From assembly GCA_018713375.1 (NCBI GenBank), contig DVOV01000019.1:1-8820 (forward strand): a stretch of DNA of 8,820 nucleotides. Direction: 5' to 3'. A program made the position numbers and the translations under genes. The notes below the pieces were generated by a model. That model was not told the origin of the DNA and ran no database searches. It saw only the letters and a list, made by a program, of their open reading frames with translations. Positions within the stretch are counted from its first letter, which is position 1. Every line of letters begins with the position of its first letter. Positions 1-6,451 of this stretch are shown here, piece after piece. The stretch is from Candidatus Scatomorpha stercorigallinarum (GTDB lineage: Bacteria; Bacillota_A; Clostridia; Oscillospirales; Oscillospiraceae).

Positions 1-976
1 GGTCGATCTTGTAGAGCGTGAGGCCGATGCGGTGATCGGTCACGCGCCCCTGCGGGAAATTATAGGTGCGGATGCGCTCGTTGCGCATACCGGTGCCCAC
101 CTGGCTGCGGCGTTCGGCCGCCAGCTCGGCGTTCTGCTTTTCCCGCGCCGCCTCCGCCAGGCGGGAGGCAAGTATCTTCATCGCCCGGTCCTTGTTCTTG
201 TACTGGCTGCGCTCGTCCTGGCACTCCACCACCATGCCCGTTGGCAGGTGCGTGATGCGGATGGCGCTCTCGGTCTTGTTCACGTGCTGGCCGCCTGCGC
301 CGGAGGAGCGGAAGGTATCTATCTGCAGATCCGCCGGGTCGAGCTCGACCTCCACTTCGTCCACCTCCGGCAGCACGGCCACCGTGGCAGTGGATGTGTG
401 GATGCGCCCGCCGGCCTCCGTCTCCGGCACGCGCTGCACGCGGTGGACGCCGGACTCGTACTTCAGCCGTGAATAGGCCCCCTGGCCCTCGACGATGAAG
501 CTGATCTCCCTGATGCCGCCGAGCTCCGTATCGCTGAGGTTGGCGACCTCCGTTTTCCAGTGCTGCGCCTCGGCGTACATGCTGTACATGCGGTAGAGGC
601 TGGAGGCAAAGAGCGCGCTCTCCTCCCCGCCCACGCCGGAGCGTATCTCGATGATGACGTTCCGCTCGTCGTTGGGGTCCTTCGGCAGCAGCAGGAGCCT
701 GATCTCGCCGTCGAGCTCCTCCATGCGGGCCTTCGCGCTCTCAAATTCCTCCCACGCCATCTCGCCCATCTCCGGGTCGGAGAAGAGCTCGCGGGCCTCC
801 GCCATGTCGCGCTCGAGCTTTTCATACTCGCGCACGGCGGCCGCGACTGGCGCGAGCTCCTTGAGCTCCTTCGCCAGGCGCGCATAGGCCTCCACGTCGC
901 CGTAATACTCCGGCTCGCCCATTTTGCGCTCCAGCTCGGCGTATTTTTCACCTATCTGCCTCAGCTTTTCAAGCAT
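1..976 (-). CDS. prfA: Peptide chain release factor 1 (RF1), C-terminus cut by window edge
   Basis: RF1 recognises UAA and UAG stop codons in the ribosomal A site and triggers hydrolysis of the peptidyl-tRNA ester. The frame runs unbroken from an ATG at 976-974 to the left edge, giving 325 residues; the family is about 355-360 aa, so roughly 30 C-terminal residues lie outside. The N-terminus ([16 protein letters not shown]) is typical RF1 domain 1. The codon-recognition tripeptide is PET at residues 184-186, inside [20 protein letters not shown]2 would have SPF there. The catalytic GGQ is at residues 228-230 (bases 287-295), inside [17 protein letters not shown]. Gln230 corresponds to the Gln that is N5-methylated by PrmC in other bacteria. 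An AAAGGGG ribosome binding site precedes the start. The gene has its own promoter and lies downstream of the cstA terminator. A prmC gene often follows prfA, but that side is not visible. Confidence 0.97.
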   Translation of the reverse strand, partial: MLEKLRQIGEKYAELERKMGEPEYYGDVEAYARLAKELKELAPVAAAVREYEKLERDMAEARELFSDPEMGEMAWEEFESAKARMEELDGEIRLLLLPKDPNDERNVIIEIRSGVGGEESALFASSLYRMYSMYAEAQHWKTEVANLSDTELGGIREISFIVEGQGAYSRLKYESGVHRVQRVPETEAGGRIHTSTATVAVLPEVDEVEVELDPADLQIDTFRSSGAGGQHVNKTESAIRITHLPTGMVVECQDERSQYKNKDRAMKILASRLAEAAREKQNAELAAERRSQVGTGMRNERIRTYNFPQGRVTDHRIGLTLYKID

Positions 977-1009
977 CCTGTCTACCCCTTTGCGTTTTCA
1001 CGGCCTATT

Positions 1010-1038
1010 ATTTTATCACACGGCGCAGGGAATGTAAA
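1010..1038 (-). promoter_or_regulatory. Sigma-A-type promoter for prfA
   Basis: On the minus strand there is a -35 TTTACA (1033-1038), a spacer of exactly 17 bp, and a -10 TAAAAT (1010-1015). These are each one mismatch from the consensus. Transcription would begin near 1003, giving a leader of about 27 nt before the prfA ATG. Its position between the cstA terminator and prfA fits an independent transcription unit. Confidence 0.75.
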
Positions 1039-1120
1039 GCGGCCGCGCGCCTTCCACACGCAAAATGAGCATACCGGGAATTCGTATCGGCCACGTCCCC
1101 CCCGCGGCCGCCAAAGCGCG

Positions 1121-1150
1121 AAAAACGCCCCGTCCGATGGACGGGGCGTT
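1121..1150 (-). terminator. Rho-independent terminator of the cstA unit
   Basis: A perfect 12-bp stem (1124-1135 pairs with 1139-1150) encloses a 3-nt loop. Read on the minus strand it is followed by a run of five T (1125-1121). It lies about 80 bp beyond the cstA stop codon and upstream of the prfA promoter, so it separates the two units. On the plus strand no T run follows, so it should act only in the minus direction. Confidence 0.92.
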
Positions 1151-1231
1151 CCTCCCTTGCGCCGGCGGCAGGCTGTTGAGGGCCGAGCCGCTATATTTTT
1201 AGCGTTCGCCGCGCGGCGTTAAAGACACAAA

Positions 1232-3022
1232 TTACTTCGTGGCTTCGACAGCCTTCGGGTCGCCGGTGATCTGGCCCTTGGACTGCTTGATGAAGGTCTG
1301 GATGCCGCTGATGGTGACGATGATGGCCAGGATGACCAGGGCCGCCGCGAACAGCATCTGGAACCAGTCGCCCCACTGGGCGGCACCGTCGCCAACGACG
1401 CCGATCTTCTGGTAGATGGTGATGCAGAGGCTGGTGATGGTGGCCACAAGCATGAACACCATGGGGATGAAGAACATCTTGTTGCTCTTGCCGATGTTGC
1501 CGAGCCAGCAGGCGACGGCCATCAGGGCGAGGCCGGCGAGCAGCTGGTTGGCAGCGCCGAACAGGCCCCAGATCTGGCTCAGGCTGAGGGCGCCGATGGT
1601 GCAGCCTACGATGACGAGGAACAGGGTGCCGACGATGGGCTTCGCCAGGAAGCCGCGGAAGCCGCCGATCTTGCTGGGATCCTCGCCCTCGCGGGTGAAG
1701 AGCTCGGTGAACATGTAGCGGCCGAGGCGGGTCGCGGTGTCAAGGCTGGTGAGAGCGAAGACGGAGACCGCGAGGGTCAGCAGCGTGTACACGGTGTTGA
1801 AAATGACGTTGGAGTAGCTGGCCTCGGTGCCGGTGAGGTTGGCGACGAGGGTGGCAAGGCCGCCGGCGAAGATGGTCGGGGGCGAGCCCATGTTGTAGCC
1901 CATCTCTCCGCCGATCTGGTCCCAAACGGTGGCGGCGGCGAGGATGGAGAGGATGGCGAGCACGCACTCGATGATCATGGCGCCGTAGCCGATGATCTTG
2001 GCGTCCTTCTCGGAGTTGATCTGCTTGGAGCTGGTGCCGGAGCCGACCAGGCTGTGGAAGCCGGAGATGGCGCCGCAGGCGACGGTGATGAACAGCGTCG
2101 GGAACAGGTAGCTGGTAGTGGTGCCACTGGTGACGGCGAAGCCCTCGAACGCGCTGAGCTGGAAGTCCATGCCCCAGGCGCCGCCGAGCACGCCGACGAT
2201 GGCCAGGATCATCATGCCGTACAGCAGGAAGCTGGACAGGTAGTCGCGCGGCTGGAGCAGTATCCAGACCGGCAGCAGGGAGGCCAGGGTGATGTAAACG
2301 GCGATGAAGATGACCCAGAAGTTACGCGGCAGGTTGATGCCGACGTTGAGGCCGATGATGGTGATGATGATGATGCCGATGACGCCGACGATGGTGGCCG
2401 GGCCGACCTTCACGCCGCGACGGTACACCGCGTAGCCGAAGAAGATGGCGAGGACGATGAACAGCAGGCTCGTGGTGGCCGTGGAGGCGTTACCGGAGGC
2501 GTTCTGCATGCCGACGGTGATGACATCGTAGGGGTTGCCGTTCGCGTCCTCAACGGAGACGAAGGTGCCGGCAACGACGCTGGTGAAGCTGGCGATGACG
2601 AGGATAAGCACCAGCAGGGCAAAGATGACGAACAGCTTATAGGCCTTGTCGCCGATGTTGTCCTTGATGACCTCGCCGATGGAACGGCCGCCGTGGCGGA
2701 TGGAGGCGAGCAGGGCGCCGAAGTCGTGCATGCCGCCGAAGAAAATGCCGCCGATGACGATCCACAGGAACACGGGCACCCAGCCAAAGATGGCCGCCTG
2801 GATGGGGCCGTTGATGGGGCCGGCGCCGGCGATGGACGAGAAGTGGTGGCCCATCAGGACGGCGGGGTTCGTGGGGACGAAGTCCTTGTTGTCGTACTTG
2901 GTATGCGCGGGCGTCGGGCGGTCAGGGTTGACGCCCCACTTCTTGGCCAGCCAGGAGCCGTAGAGCACATAGCCCAGGCCAAGGAGTACGATACCAACGA
3001 TCAGAATAAGTACTGCAGTCAT
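1232..3022 (-). CDS. cstA: CstA-family carbon starvation protein (peptide/pyruvate-type membrane transporter)
   Basis: This 596-aa polytopic inner-membrane protein belongs to the CstA family. Characterised E. coli members take up peptides (CstA) or pyruvate (BtsT/YjiY); the substrate here cannot be read from sequence. Family signatures are clear: DFVPTNPAVLMGHHFSSIAG at residues 47-66, continuing into AGPINGPIQA; GFHSLVGSGTSSKQI at 321-335; TSLDTATRLGRY at 425-436; and WGLFGAANQLLAGLAL at 485-500. I count about 15 hydrophobic segments, from residues 3-22 to 553-575. The length fits the short Firmicute-type members; the E. coli proteins are about 700 aa. The ATG at 3022 is preceded by AAGGAGT 9 nt upstream, and this site lies inside the upstream gene. 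The ATG overlaps that gene's TGA as ATGA, so translation is probably coupled. No LytS/LytR-type two-component regulator, which often controls such transporters, is visible nearby. Confidence 0.96.
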   Translation of the reverse strand: MTAVLILIVGIVLLGLGYVLYGSWLAKKWGVNPDRPTPAHTKYDNKDFVPTNPAVLMGHHFSSIAGAGPINGPIQAAIFGWVPVFLWIVIGGIFFGGMHDFGALLASIRHGGRSIGEVIKDNIGDKAYKLFVIFALLVLILVIASFTSVVAGTFVSVEDANGNPYDVITVGMQNASGNASTATTSLLFIVLAIFFGYAVYRRGVKVGPATIVGVIGIIIITIIGLNVGINLPRNFWVIFIAVYITLASLLPVWILLQPRDYLSSFLLYGMMILAIVGVLGGAWGMDFQLSAFEGFAVTSGTTTSYLFPTLFITVACGAISGFHSLVGSGTSSKQINSEKDAKIIGYGAMIIECVLAILSILAAATVWDQIGGEMGYNMGSPPTIFAGGLATLVANLTGTEASYSNVIFNTVYTLLTLAVSVFALTSLDTATRLGRYMFTELFTREGEDPSKIGGFRGFLAKPIVGTLFLVIVGCTIGALSLSQIWGLFGAANQLLAGLALMAVACWLGNIGKSNKMFFIPMVFMLVATITSLCITIYQKIGVVGDGAAQWGDWFQMLFAAALVILAIIVTISGIQTFIKQSKGQITGDPKAVEATK

Positions 3023-3537
3023 ACTCTTTCACTCCTTAAAAGCTTTTTCAGTGTTTTCTGAATGTTTGCCCCTGCTTTGTTTGTCCTTACCACTCCTTTC
3101 TCCAGATCGACCGCCGCAGTTTTGAGGGTAGACCAGCCCTCAAGGCCGAACTTGAAGCTCTTGTCATACTTGCGGCGGCAGATCGCTTTTTCCGCTTCTG
3201 GAGATATTACATCCGCCACGAAAACGGCGATGATGTACGAATCCTTGTGCTCCCTGTGGGGCTTGATGCGCGGCACGGCGTCCTCGAGCGTGTAGTCGAG
3301 GCACTTCTCGGCCGTTTCCTCGTCCAGCACCGGCACAGAGAATATGTAGGCGTACTCGTTCGATTCGGCAGCCCATATCCTGGCCCGCTTCACCAGCACG
3401 TAGCCCTCGTCGCGGGCGTGGAATTCAGCCACAAAAATGAGCGGCAAGCCGCTGCCGGCCTCCCCCTCCACGACGTCGTAATAGTAGCTGTACGAGTCGT
3501 TTAGCTTTTCCAGGAATCTCTCGCGCACGATGGGCAA
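3019..3537 (-). CDS. Uncharacterised 172-aa soluble protein, translationally coupled to cstA
   Basis: I do not recognise this family with confidence. The protein has no signal peptide or membrane segment. It looks like a compact alpha/beta domain: an N-terminal helix (RERFLEKLNDSYSYYYDV, 5-22), strands around PLIFVAEFHA (32-41) and GYVLVKRARIWAAESNEYAYIFS (45-67), an acidic helix (71-90), a strong strand DSYIIAVFVADV (99-110), and a basic C-terminal helix (NIQKTLKKLLRSER). The start is inferred to be TTG at 3537. An in-frame TGA lies at 3555-3553, the only other near candidate is a GTG three codons later, and an AAAGG sits about 11 nt before the TTG. The stop overlaps the cstA ATG as ATGA, and a good promoter lies upstream, so this is the first gene of a two-gene unit. 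An accessory or regulatory role for CstA is inference from the coupling only. Confidence 0.85.
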   Translation of the reverse strand: MPIVRERFLEKLNDSYSYYYDVVEGEAGSGLPLIFVAEFHARDEGYVLVKRARIWAAESNEYAYIFSVPVLDEETAEKCLDYTLEDAVPRIKPHREHKDSYIIAVFVADVISPEAEKAICRRKYDKSFKFGLEGWSTLKTAAVDLEKGVVRTNKAGANIQKTLKKLLRSERV

Positions 3538-3601
3538 AATAACACGCGCCTTTCAAACAAGAAAATAATGCCTTTAATATGAACAAATTGTGACCATAAG
3601 T

Positions 3602-3630
3602 ACTATACGCCAACTCAGCAAAAAAATCAA
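3602..3630 (-). promoter_or_regulatory. Sigma-A-type promoter for the 172-aa gene and cstA
   Basis: The minus strand carries -35 TTGATT (3625-3630), a 17-bp spacer and -10 TATAGT (3602-3607). Transcription would start near 3595, leaving a leader of about 58 nt before the TTG start codon. A 6+6-bp inverted repeat sits just upstream of the -35. Confidence 0.75.
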
Positions 3631-3640
3631 TAGCCGTTTC

Positions 3641-3662
3641 GCCGAAAATGCACAAATTCGGC
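3641..3662. repeat. Inverted repeat upstream of the cstA-unit promoter, possible operator
   Basis: GCCGAA (3641-3646) and TTCGGC (3657-3662) are perfect inverted arms around a 10-bp AT-rich centre, with weaker TTT/AAA matching outside. The centre is about 57 bp upstream of the predicted cstA-unit start site, a typical activator position. It is also well upstream of the divergent methyltransferase promoter. No T run follows, so it is not a terminator. Function is inferred. Confidence 0.4.
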
Positions 3663-3755
3663 AAAATCATCGGCAGGCACGGACTATTTCCCTGTCATTA
3701 TCAACAACGTGTTTAGAAATTGTATAAAAATTGTGAAATTTGTGCCGTCAAGCTA

Positions 3756-3784
3756 TTTACATCTTCTTTAGAATAATGTATTGT
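3756..3784 (+). promoter_or_regulatory. Sigma-A-type promoter for the RNA methyltransferase gene
   Basis: The plus strand carries -35 TTTACA (3756-3761), a 17-bp spacer and -10 TATTGT (3779-3784). Transcription would begin near 3791, giving a leader of about 32 nt before the chosen ATG at 3823. The -10 is only a four-of-six match. Confidence 0.55.
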
Positions 3785-3810
3785 ATATAAAGTTGTGCAT
3801 CTATGTAAAC

Positions 3811-3815
3811 GGAGG
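3811..3815 (+). promoter_or_regulatory. Ribosome binding site that decides the methyltransferase start
   Basis: GGAGG lies 7 nt before the ATG at 3823 but only 1 nt before the in-frame ATG at 3817. The later ATG is therefore the likely start. The frame extends further back to a TTG at 3781, but that falls within the promoter and has no binding site. Confidence 0.75.
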
Positions 3816-3822
3816 GATGGGG

Positions 3823-4938
3823 ATGGAGCTTTCGCTTGCCGCCACCTGCCTTTTCGGCGTGGAGGGCCCCCTCGCCGCCGAGCTGAGGCGGCTGGGAATG
3901 ACGGATGTTGCGGCGGCGGACGGCCGCGTGCGCTTCGTCACGGACGAGCGCGGCCTGGCGCGCGCTAACATATGCTCCCGCTTTGCCGAACGCATACTGC
4001 TCGAGCTCGGCTCCTTCCCCGCCCGCAGCTTCGACGAGCTGTTCGAGGGCGTGAAGGCCCTGCCGCTGGAGCGCTGGATACCCTCCGGCGCGGCCTTCCC
4101 CGTCAAGGGATGGTCGGTGGACAGCGCGCTGCACTCCGTGGTGGACTGCCAGCGCATCGTCAAAAAGGCCGCCGCCGTGCGCCTGGCCTCCGCACGCGGG
4201 AAACAGGGCATGCTGCGCGAAGACGGGCCCGTGCATCAGCTCCGTTTCGCCATCATGCGCGACGAGGCCACCATCTACCTTGACACCAGCGGCGCTTCGC
4301 TGCACAAACGCGGCTACCGCCCCGGGCGGCTGGCCGCCCCGCTGCGCGAGACCATCGCCGCAACGATGGTCGATCTTGCCCGCTACCGCGGCCGCGGCGA
4401 CTTCTGCGACCCCTTCTGCGGCAGCGGCACCATCGCCATCGAGGCCGCCTTTGCCGCCCTCAACCGCGCCCCGGGCCTGATGCGGCGCTTTGCCGCCGAG
4501 GAATGGCCGCTGCTGGAGAGGGACATCTGGCGCGCGGAGCGCGAGGCCGCCCGCACTCGCGAATACCGCGGGGACTACCGCATCTTTGCTTCCGACATCG
4601 ACCCCGAGGCCGTGGCGCTCGCGCGGCAGAACGCCGAGCGCGCCGGCGTGGCGCAGTACATCGAGTTCTCCGTGGCGGACGCCCTCGCCTTCCGCCGCAA
4701 AACGGACGGCGGCGTCATCGTCACCAACCCGCCCTACGGCGAGCGGCTGCTGGAGCGCGAGGAGGCCGGCCGGCTCTATGAGCGCTTCGGCGAGGCCTGG
4801 CGCGGCACGGAAAACTGGCAGCTCTACCTGCTCTCCGGGCACCCGGAGTTCGAGCAGCACTTCGGGCAGAAGGCCGCCAAGCGCCGCAAGCTATACAATG
4901 GCCCCATCATCTGCTGCCTCTACAGCTACGGCCGCTGA
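3823..4938 (+). CDS. THUMP-domain class I SAM-dependent RNA N-methyltransferase (YpsC / RlmL N-terminal family)
   Basis: This is a 371-aa predicted RNA guanine-N2-type methyltransferase that uses S-adenosylmethionine. An N-terminal ferredoxin-like/THUMP RNA-binding half (about residues 1-160) leads into a UPF0020 Rossmann methyltransferase domain. The linker HKRGYRPGRLAAPLRETIAA (161-180) is typical of the family. Motif I is DPFCGSGTIAIEAA (196-209), the acidic SAM-ribose motif is ASDIDPEAV (256-264), and the catalytic motif IV is NPPYGERL (302-309). The length matches B. subtilis YpsC (about 385 aa) and covers only the first half of E. coli RlmL, which carries a second methyltransferase domain. 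Annotation pipelines often name such proteins RlmL, but the exact rRNA target cannot be read here. No terminator lies between it and the lipid-kinase gene 48 bp downstream, so the two are probably co-transcribed. Confidence 0.93.
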   Translation: MELSLAATCLFGVEGPLAAELRRLGMTDVAAADGRVRFVTDERGLARANICSRFAERILLELGSFPARSFDELFEGVKALPLERWIPSGAAFPVKGWSVDSALHSVVDCQRIVKKAAAVRLASARGKQGMLREDGPVHQLRFAIMRDEATIYLDTSGASLHKRGYRPGRLAAPLRETIAATMVDLARYRGRGDFCDPFCGSGTIAIEAAFAALNRAPGLMRRFAAEEWPLLERDIWRAEREAARTREYRGDYRIFASDIDPEAVALARQNAERAGVAQYIEFSVADALAFRRKTDGGVIVTNPPYGERLLEREEAGRLYERFGEAWRGTENWQLYLLSGHPEFEQHFGQKAAKRRKLYNGPIICCLYSYGR

Positions 4939-4950
4939 GCGCGCGTCCAG

Positions 4951-4962
4951 TATGATATCATA
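4951..4962. repeat. Perfect 12-bp palindrome in the gap before the lipid-kinase gene
   Basis: TATGATATCATA is self-complementary and lies in the 48-bp gap between the methyltransferase stop codon and the kinase ATG. It contains -10-like hexamers (TATGAT, TATCAT), but no acceptable -35 sits 16-18 bp upstream. It may be a small operator, a weak promoter element or chance in an AT-rich spacer. Confidence 0.35.
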
Positions 4963-4986
4963 TAGCGAAAGTGGGATAGATATTAA

Positions 4987-5913
4987 ATGAAGCACCTGTT
5001 CGTCGTCAACCCCGTGGCCGGGAAACAGAAGCCGGAGGAAAAAATAAAGCTCATCCACGACTCGGCCGACCGCGTGCCGGGCGGCCTTGCCGGCGGCTTT
5101 GAGATATACGTCACCCGCGCGCCGATGGACGCCGTGGAAAAGATCCGCTCCGCCGCCGAGGGCGAGGATGACCTGCGCGTCTACGCCTGCGGCGGGGACG
5201 GCACGCTCAACGAGTGCGTGAACGGTGCCGCCGGGCTGAAAAACGTGGCCGTGACGCACTTCCCCTGCGGCACCGGCAACGACTTCATCAAAATGTTCGG
5301 CGCCGACAAGTCCCGCTTCTTCGACCTGGCCGAGCTCGCGAACGGCGAGGTGCGTCCCCTTGACCTCATCAAATGCAACGGGCGCTACAGCATCAACATC
5401 TGCTCCATGGGCCTTGACGCCCGCGTTGGCACGGACGTGCACAAGTACAGCGGACTGCCCCTGCTGGGCGGGCCGGCGGGCTATGTCGCCAGCCTGGCCG
5501 TGAACTTCGTCAAGGGCGTCTCCCAGCCGATGACCGTCACCGCCGATGGCCTCACCTGCGGCCCCCGCCTCAACCTGGTGTGCATCTGCAACGGGCGCTT
5601 CTACGGCGGCGGCTTCAACCCAACGAACGACGCGCGGCCCGACGACGGCCTGCTGGACGTGCTCATCGTCTCCGGCGTCCGCCGCCCGACGATACTGCGC
5701 GCCATCTCGGCCTACGCCTCCGGGCGCTACCGCGAGTACCCGCAGTACATCACCTTCCTGCGCACCACGCACGTGGAGGTGCAGACGCCCACAGCGCAGG
5801 TCATCAACGAGGACGGCGAGGCGGAATATTCCGACCGCGCGGTGTTCGACGTGGCGCCCGGCGGCGTGAACTTCCTGGTCCCGCGCGGCATGGCTTTTTT
5901 CAGCGGCAAATAA
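4987..5913 (+). CDS. Diacylglycerol kinase catalytic-domain lipid kinase (DgkB/YegS-like)
   Basis: This 308-aa cytosolic or membrane-peripheral enzyme should transfer the ATP gamma-phosphate to a lipid hydroxyl, such as diacylglycerol or a sphingoid-type lipid. Start FVVNPVAGK (5-13) is the usual first strand. The nucleotide-binding signature is GGDGTLNE (69-76), followed by PCGTGNDF (93-100). The C-terminal beta-sandwich shows NGRFYGGGF (202-210) with NPTNDARPDDGLLDV (211-225), and NEDGE (274-278), matching the D-G-E substrate/metal region of this family. The length is normal (about 290-310 aa). The ATG is preceded only by a weak AGTGGG, suggesting modest expression or dependence on readthrough from the methyltransferase gene. 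The lipid substrate is not predictable; DgkB-type recycling of diacylglycerol into phosphatidic acid is the common role in Firmicutes. Confidence 0.94.
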   Translation: MKHLFVVNPVAGKQKPEEKIKLIHDSADRVPGGLAGGFEIYVTRAPMDAVEKIRSAAEGEDDLRVYACGGDGTLNECVNGAAGLKNVAVTHFPCGTGNDFIKMFGADKSRFFDLAELANGEVRPLDLIKCNGRYSINICSMGLDARVGTDVHKYSGLPLLGGPAGYVASLAVNFVKGVSQPMTVTADGLTCGPRLNLVCICNGRFYGGGFNPTNDARPDDGLLDVLIVSGVRRPTILRAISAYASGRYREYPQYITFLRTTHVEVQTPTAQVINEDGEAEYSDRAVFDVAPGGVNFLVPRGMAFFSGK

Positions 5914-5964
5914 AATAAAAGACAGGCGGCACAGGGGATTTCTCCCTGCGCCGCCTGCGCTTTT
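5911..5964. terminator. Bidirectional rho-independent terminator between lipid kinase and HTH gene
   Basis: An 8-bp stem (5923-5930 with 5950-5957) continues past one A.C mismatch into a further 5 bp plus a G.T pair, with a 5-nt loop. On the plus strand TTTT follows (5961-5964). On the minus strand a longer U-rich tract follows (complement of 5911-5922). The placement between two convergent genes fits termination in both directions, stronger for the minus strand. Confidence 0.88.
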
Positions 5965-5980
5965 GATTCGCCTGGAGCCT

Positions 5981-6223
5981 TTAGCGAAGCTCCTGCTCGA
6001 GATTATTAAAGCAGTCTGCATTGAAGAAGTCCGCGAGGCTCATGCCGAGACCGTCGCAGAGCTTCTTGATGGTGGACACCGTCGAGCTGTTGTTTCTGCC
6101 GTTGACGATGTTGTTCACCGTAGACTGAGTGACACCGCTCATGTTGGCGAGCTTGTTCACTGTTATCCCGCGCTCCTTGCATAGCTCAAGTATGCGAATC
6201 CTAACTGCTCCTCCAGCCGTCAT
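5981..6223 (-). CDS. Small XRE-family (Cro/CI-type) HTH transcriptional regulator
   Basis: This 80-aa protein consists almost entirely of one HTH_3 domain (about residues 11-67). Helix 2 is NKLANMSG (23-30) and the recognition helix is TQSTVNNIVNG (32-42), followed by the conserved STIKKLCDGLGMSLADFF (50-67). There is no effector or oligomerisation domain, only an acidic tail (NNLEQELR). The ATG at 6223 is preceded by a purine-rich stretch with GGAGG about 13 nt away, longer than ideal. The gene is transcribed away from an S24/LexA-like gene, with about 230 bp between the starts. Two tandem 11-bp repeats in its leader are candidate autoregulatory sites. Similar stand-alone HTH proteins are common in Clostridia and their targets are mostly unknown. 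Confidence 0.92.
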   Translation of the reverse strand: MTAGGAVRIRILELCKERGITVNKLANMSGVTQSTVNNIVNGRNNSSTVSTIKKLCDGLGMSLADFFNADCFNNLEQELR

Positions 6224-6242
6224 ATCTTCTCTTCTTCCTCCG

Positions 6243-6264
6243 TTAAGAGTATATTAAGAGTGTA
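6243..6264. repeat. Two tandem 11-bp direct repeats upstream of the HTH gene
   Basis: TTAAGAGTATA (6243-6253) is followed directly by TTAAGAGTGTA (6254-6264), 10 of 11 identical. The copies are one helical turn apart, so a protein would see both on the same face of the DNA. They lie 20-41 bp upstream of the HTH start codon, overlapping the most likely -10 (TATACT, minus strand 6248-6253). The arrangement suits an autorepressor site, but this is inferred. Confidence 0.5.
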
Positions 6265-6330
6265 TCCCATTATTGCTGAATAAACTACTCCTTTTGAGGT
6301 TAAATTGCATGTAAGTCTACACAAAATACT

Positions 6331-6350
6331 AAACCGCAACGGTTTTTGTT
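6331..6350. repeat. Short inverted repeat in the divergent regulatory region
   Basis: AAACCG (6331-6336) and CGGTTT (6340-6345) are perfect arms around CAA, followed on the plus strand by a T-rich stretch. It could be an operator for the divergent HTH/S24 pair. With only 6 bp of stem it is a weak terminator at best, and no plus-strand gene precedes it. The rest of the 6224-6451 gap shows only AT-rich promoter-like sequence. Confidence 0.4.
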
Positions 6351-6405
6351 TCAGTAACGGTGCATAGGACTTAAATACTGATGAAAATTTTTCTTTTTCC
6401 GGCGC

Positions 6406-6434
6406 TTGACTACGGCCCCGCGGGATGCTACGCT
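6406..6434 (+). promoter_or_regulatory. Promoter candidate for the S24-like gene
   Basis: TTGACT (6406-6411) is a near-consensus -35; after exactly 17 bp comes TACGCT (6429-6434), a weak -10. Transcription would begin near 6441, giving a very short leader of about 11 nt before the preferred ATG at 6452. The good -35 with a poor -10 suggests a promoter that needs help or is kept low. Confidence 0.5.
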
Positions 6435-6441
6435 AAAAGCG

Positions 6442-6447
6442 GGTGAT
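6442..6447 (+). promoter_or_regulatory. GGTGAT-type ribosome binding site of the S24-like gene
   Basis: GGTGAT pairs with the 3' end of 16S rRNA one step beyond the usual GGAGG core. Corrected for that shift it is ideally placed for the ATG at 6452 rather than the in-frame GTG at 6443 or ATG at 6446. This decides the start but is not conclusive. Confidence 0.45.
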
Positions 6448-6451
6448 GCCC

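Noticed and set aside
1203..1220. CG-rich palindrome just after the cstA stop (CGCCGCGCGGCG)
   Set aside because: It has no T run on the minus strand and almost no loop; the real terminator lies at 1121-1150.
2054..3061. Long plus-strand open frame (335 codons) antisense to cstA
   Set aside because: Its translation is a low-complexity, Asp/Gly/Ala-rich string that arises from the codon usage of cstA on the other strand; it has no ribosome binding site or domain.
3584..3606. TGTGA half-site near the cstA-unit start, suggesting a CRP site
   Set aside because: The second half does not match TCACA at the right spacing, and classical cAMP-CRP control is not expected in Clostridia.
3757..4860. 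Minus-strand open frame (367 codons) opposite the RNA methyltransferase
   Set aside because: It is a GC-rich shadow frame; the plus strand carries clear methyltransferase motifs and a placed promoter and ribosome binding site.
4928..4962. Possible separate promoter for the lipid kinase using TATGAT or TATCAT
   Set aside because: No -35-like hexamer lies 16-18 bp upstream; co-transcription with the methyltransferase is simpler.
4891..6021. Minus-strand open frame (376 codons) opposite the lipid kinase
   Set aside because: It runs through the bidirectional terminator and into the HTH gene in another frame, and its translation has no recognisable motif.
6181..6223. Alternative internal start of the HTH gene after an in-frame GGAGGAG
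   Set aside because: The only start-like codon at good spacing is ATT, which is very rare; the ATG at 6223 is preferred despite its long spacing.
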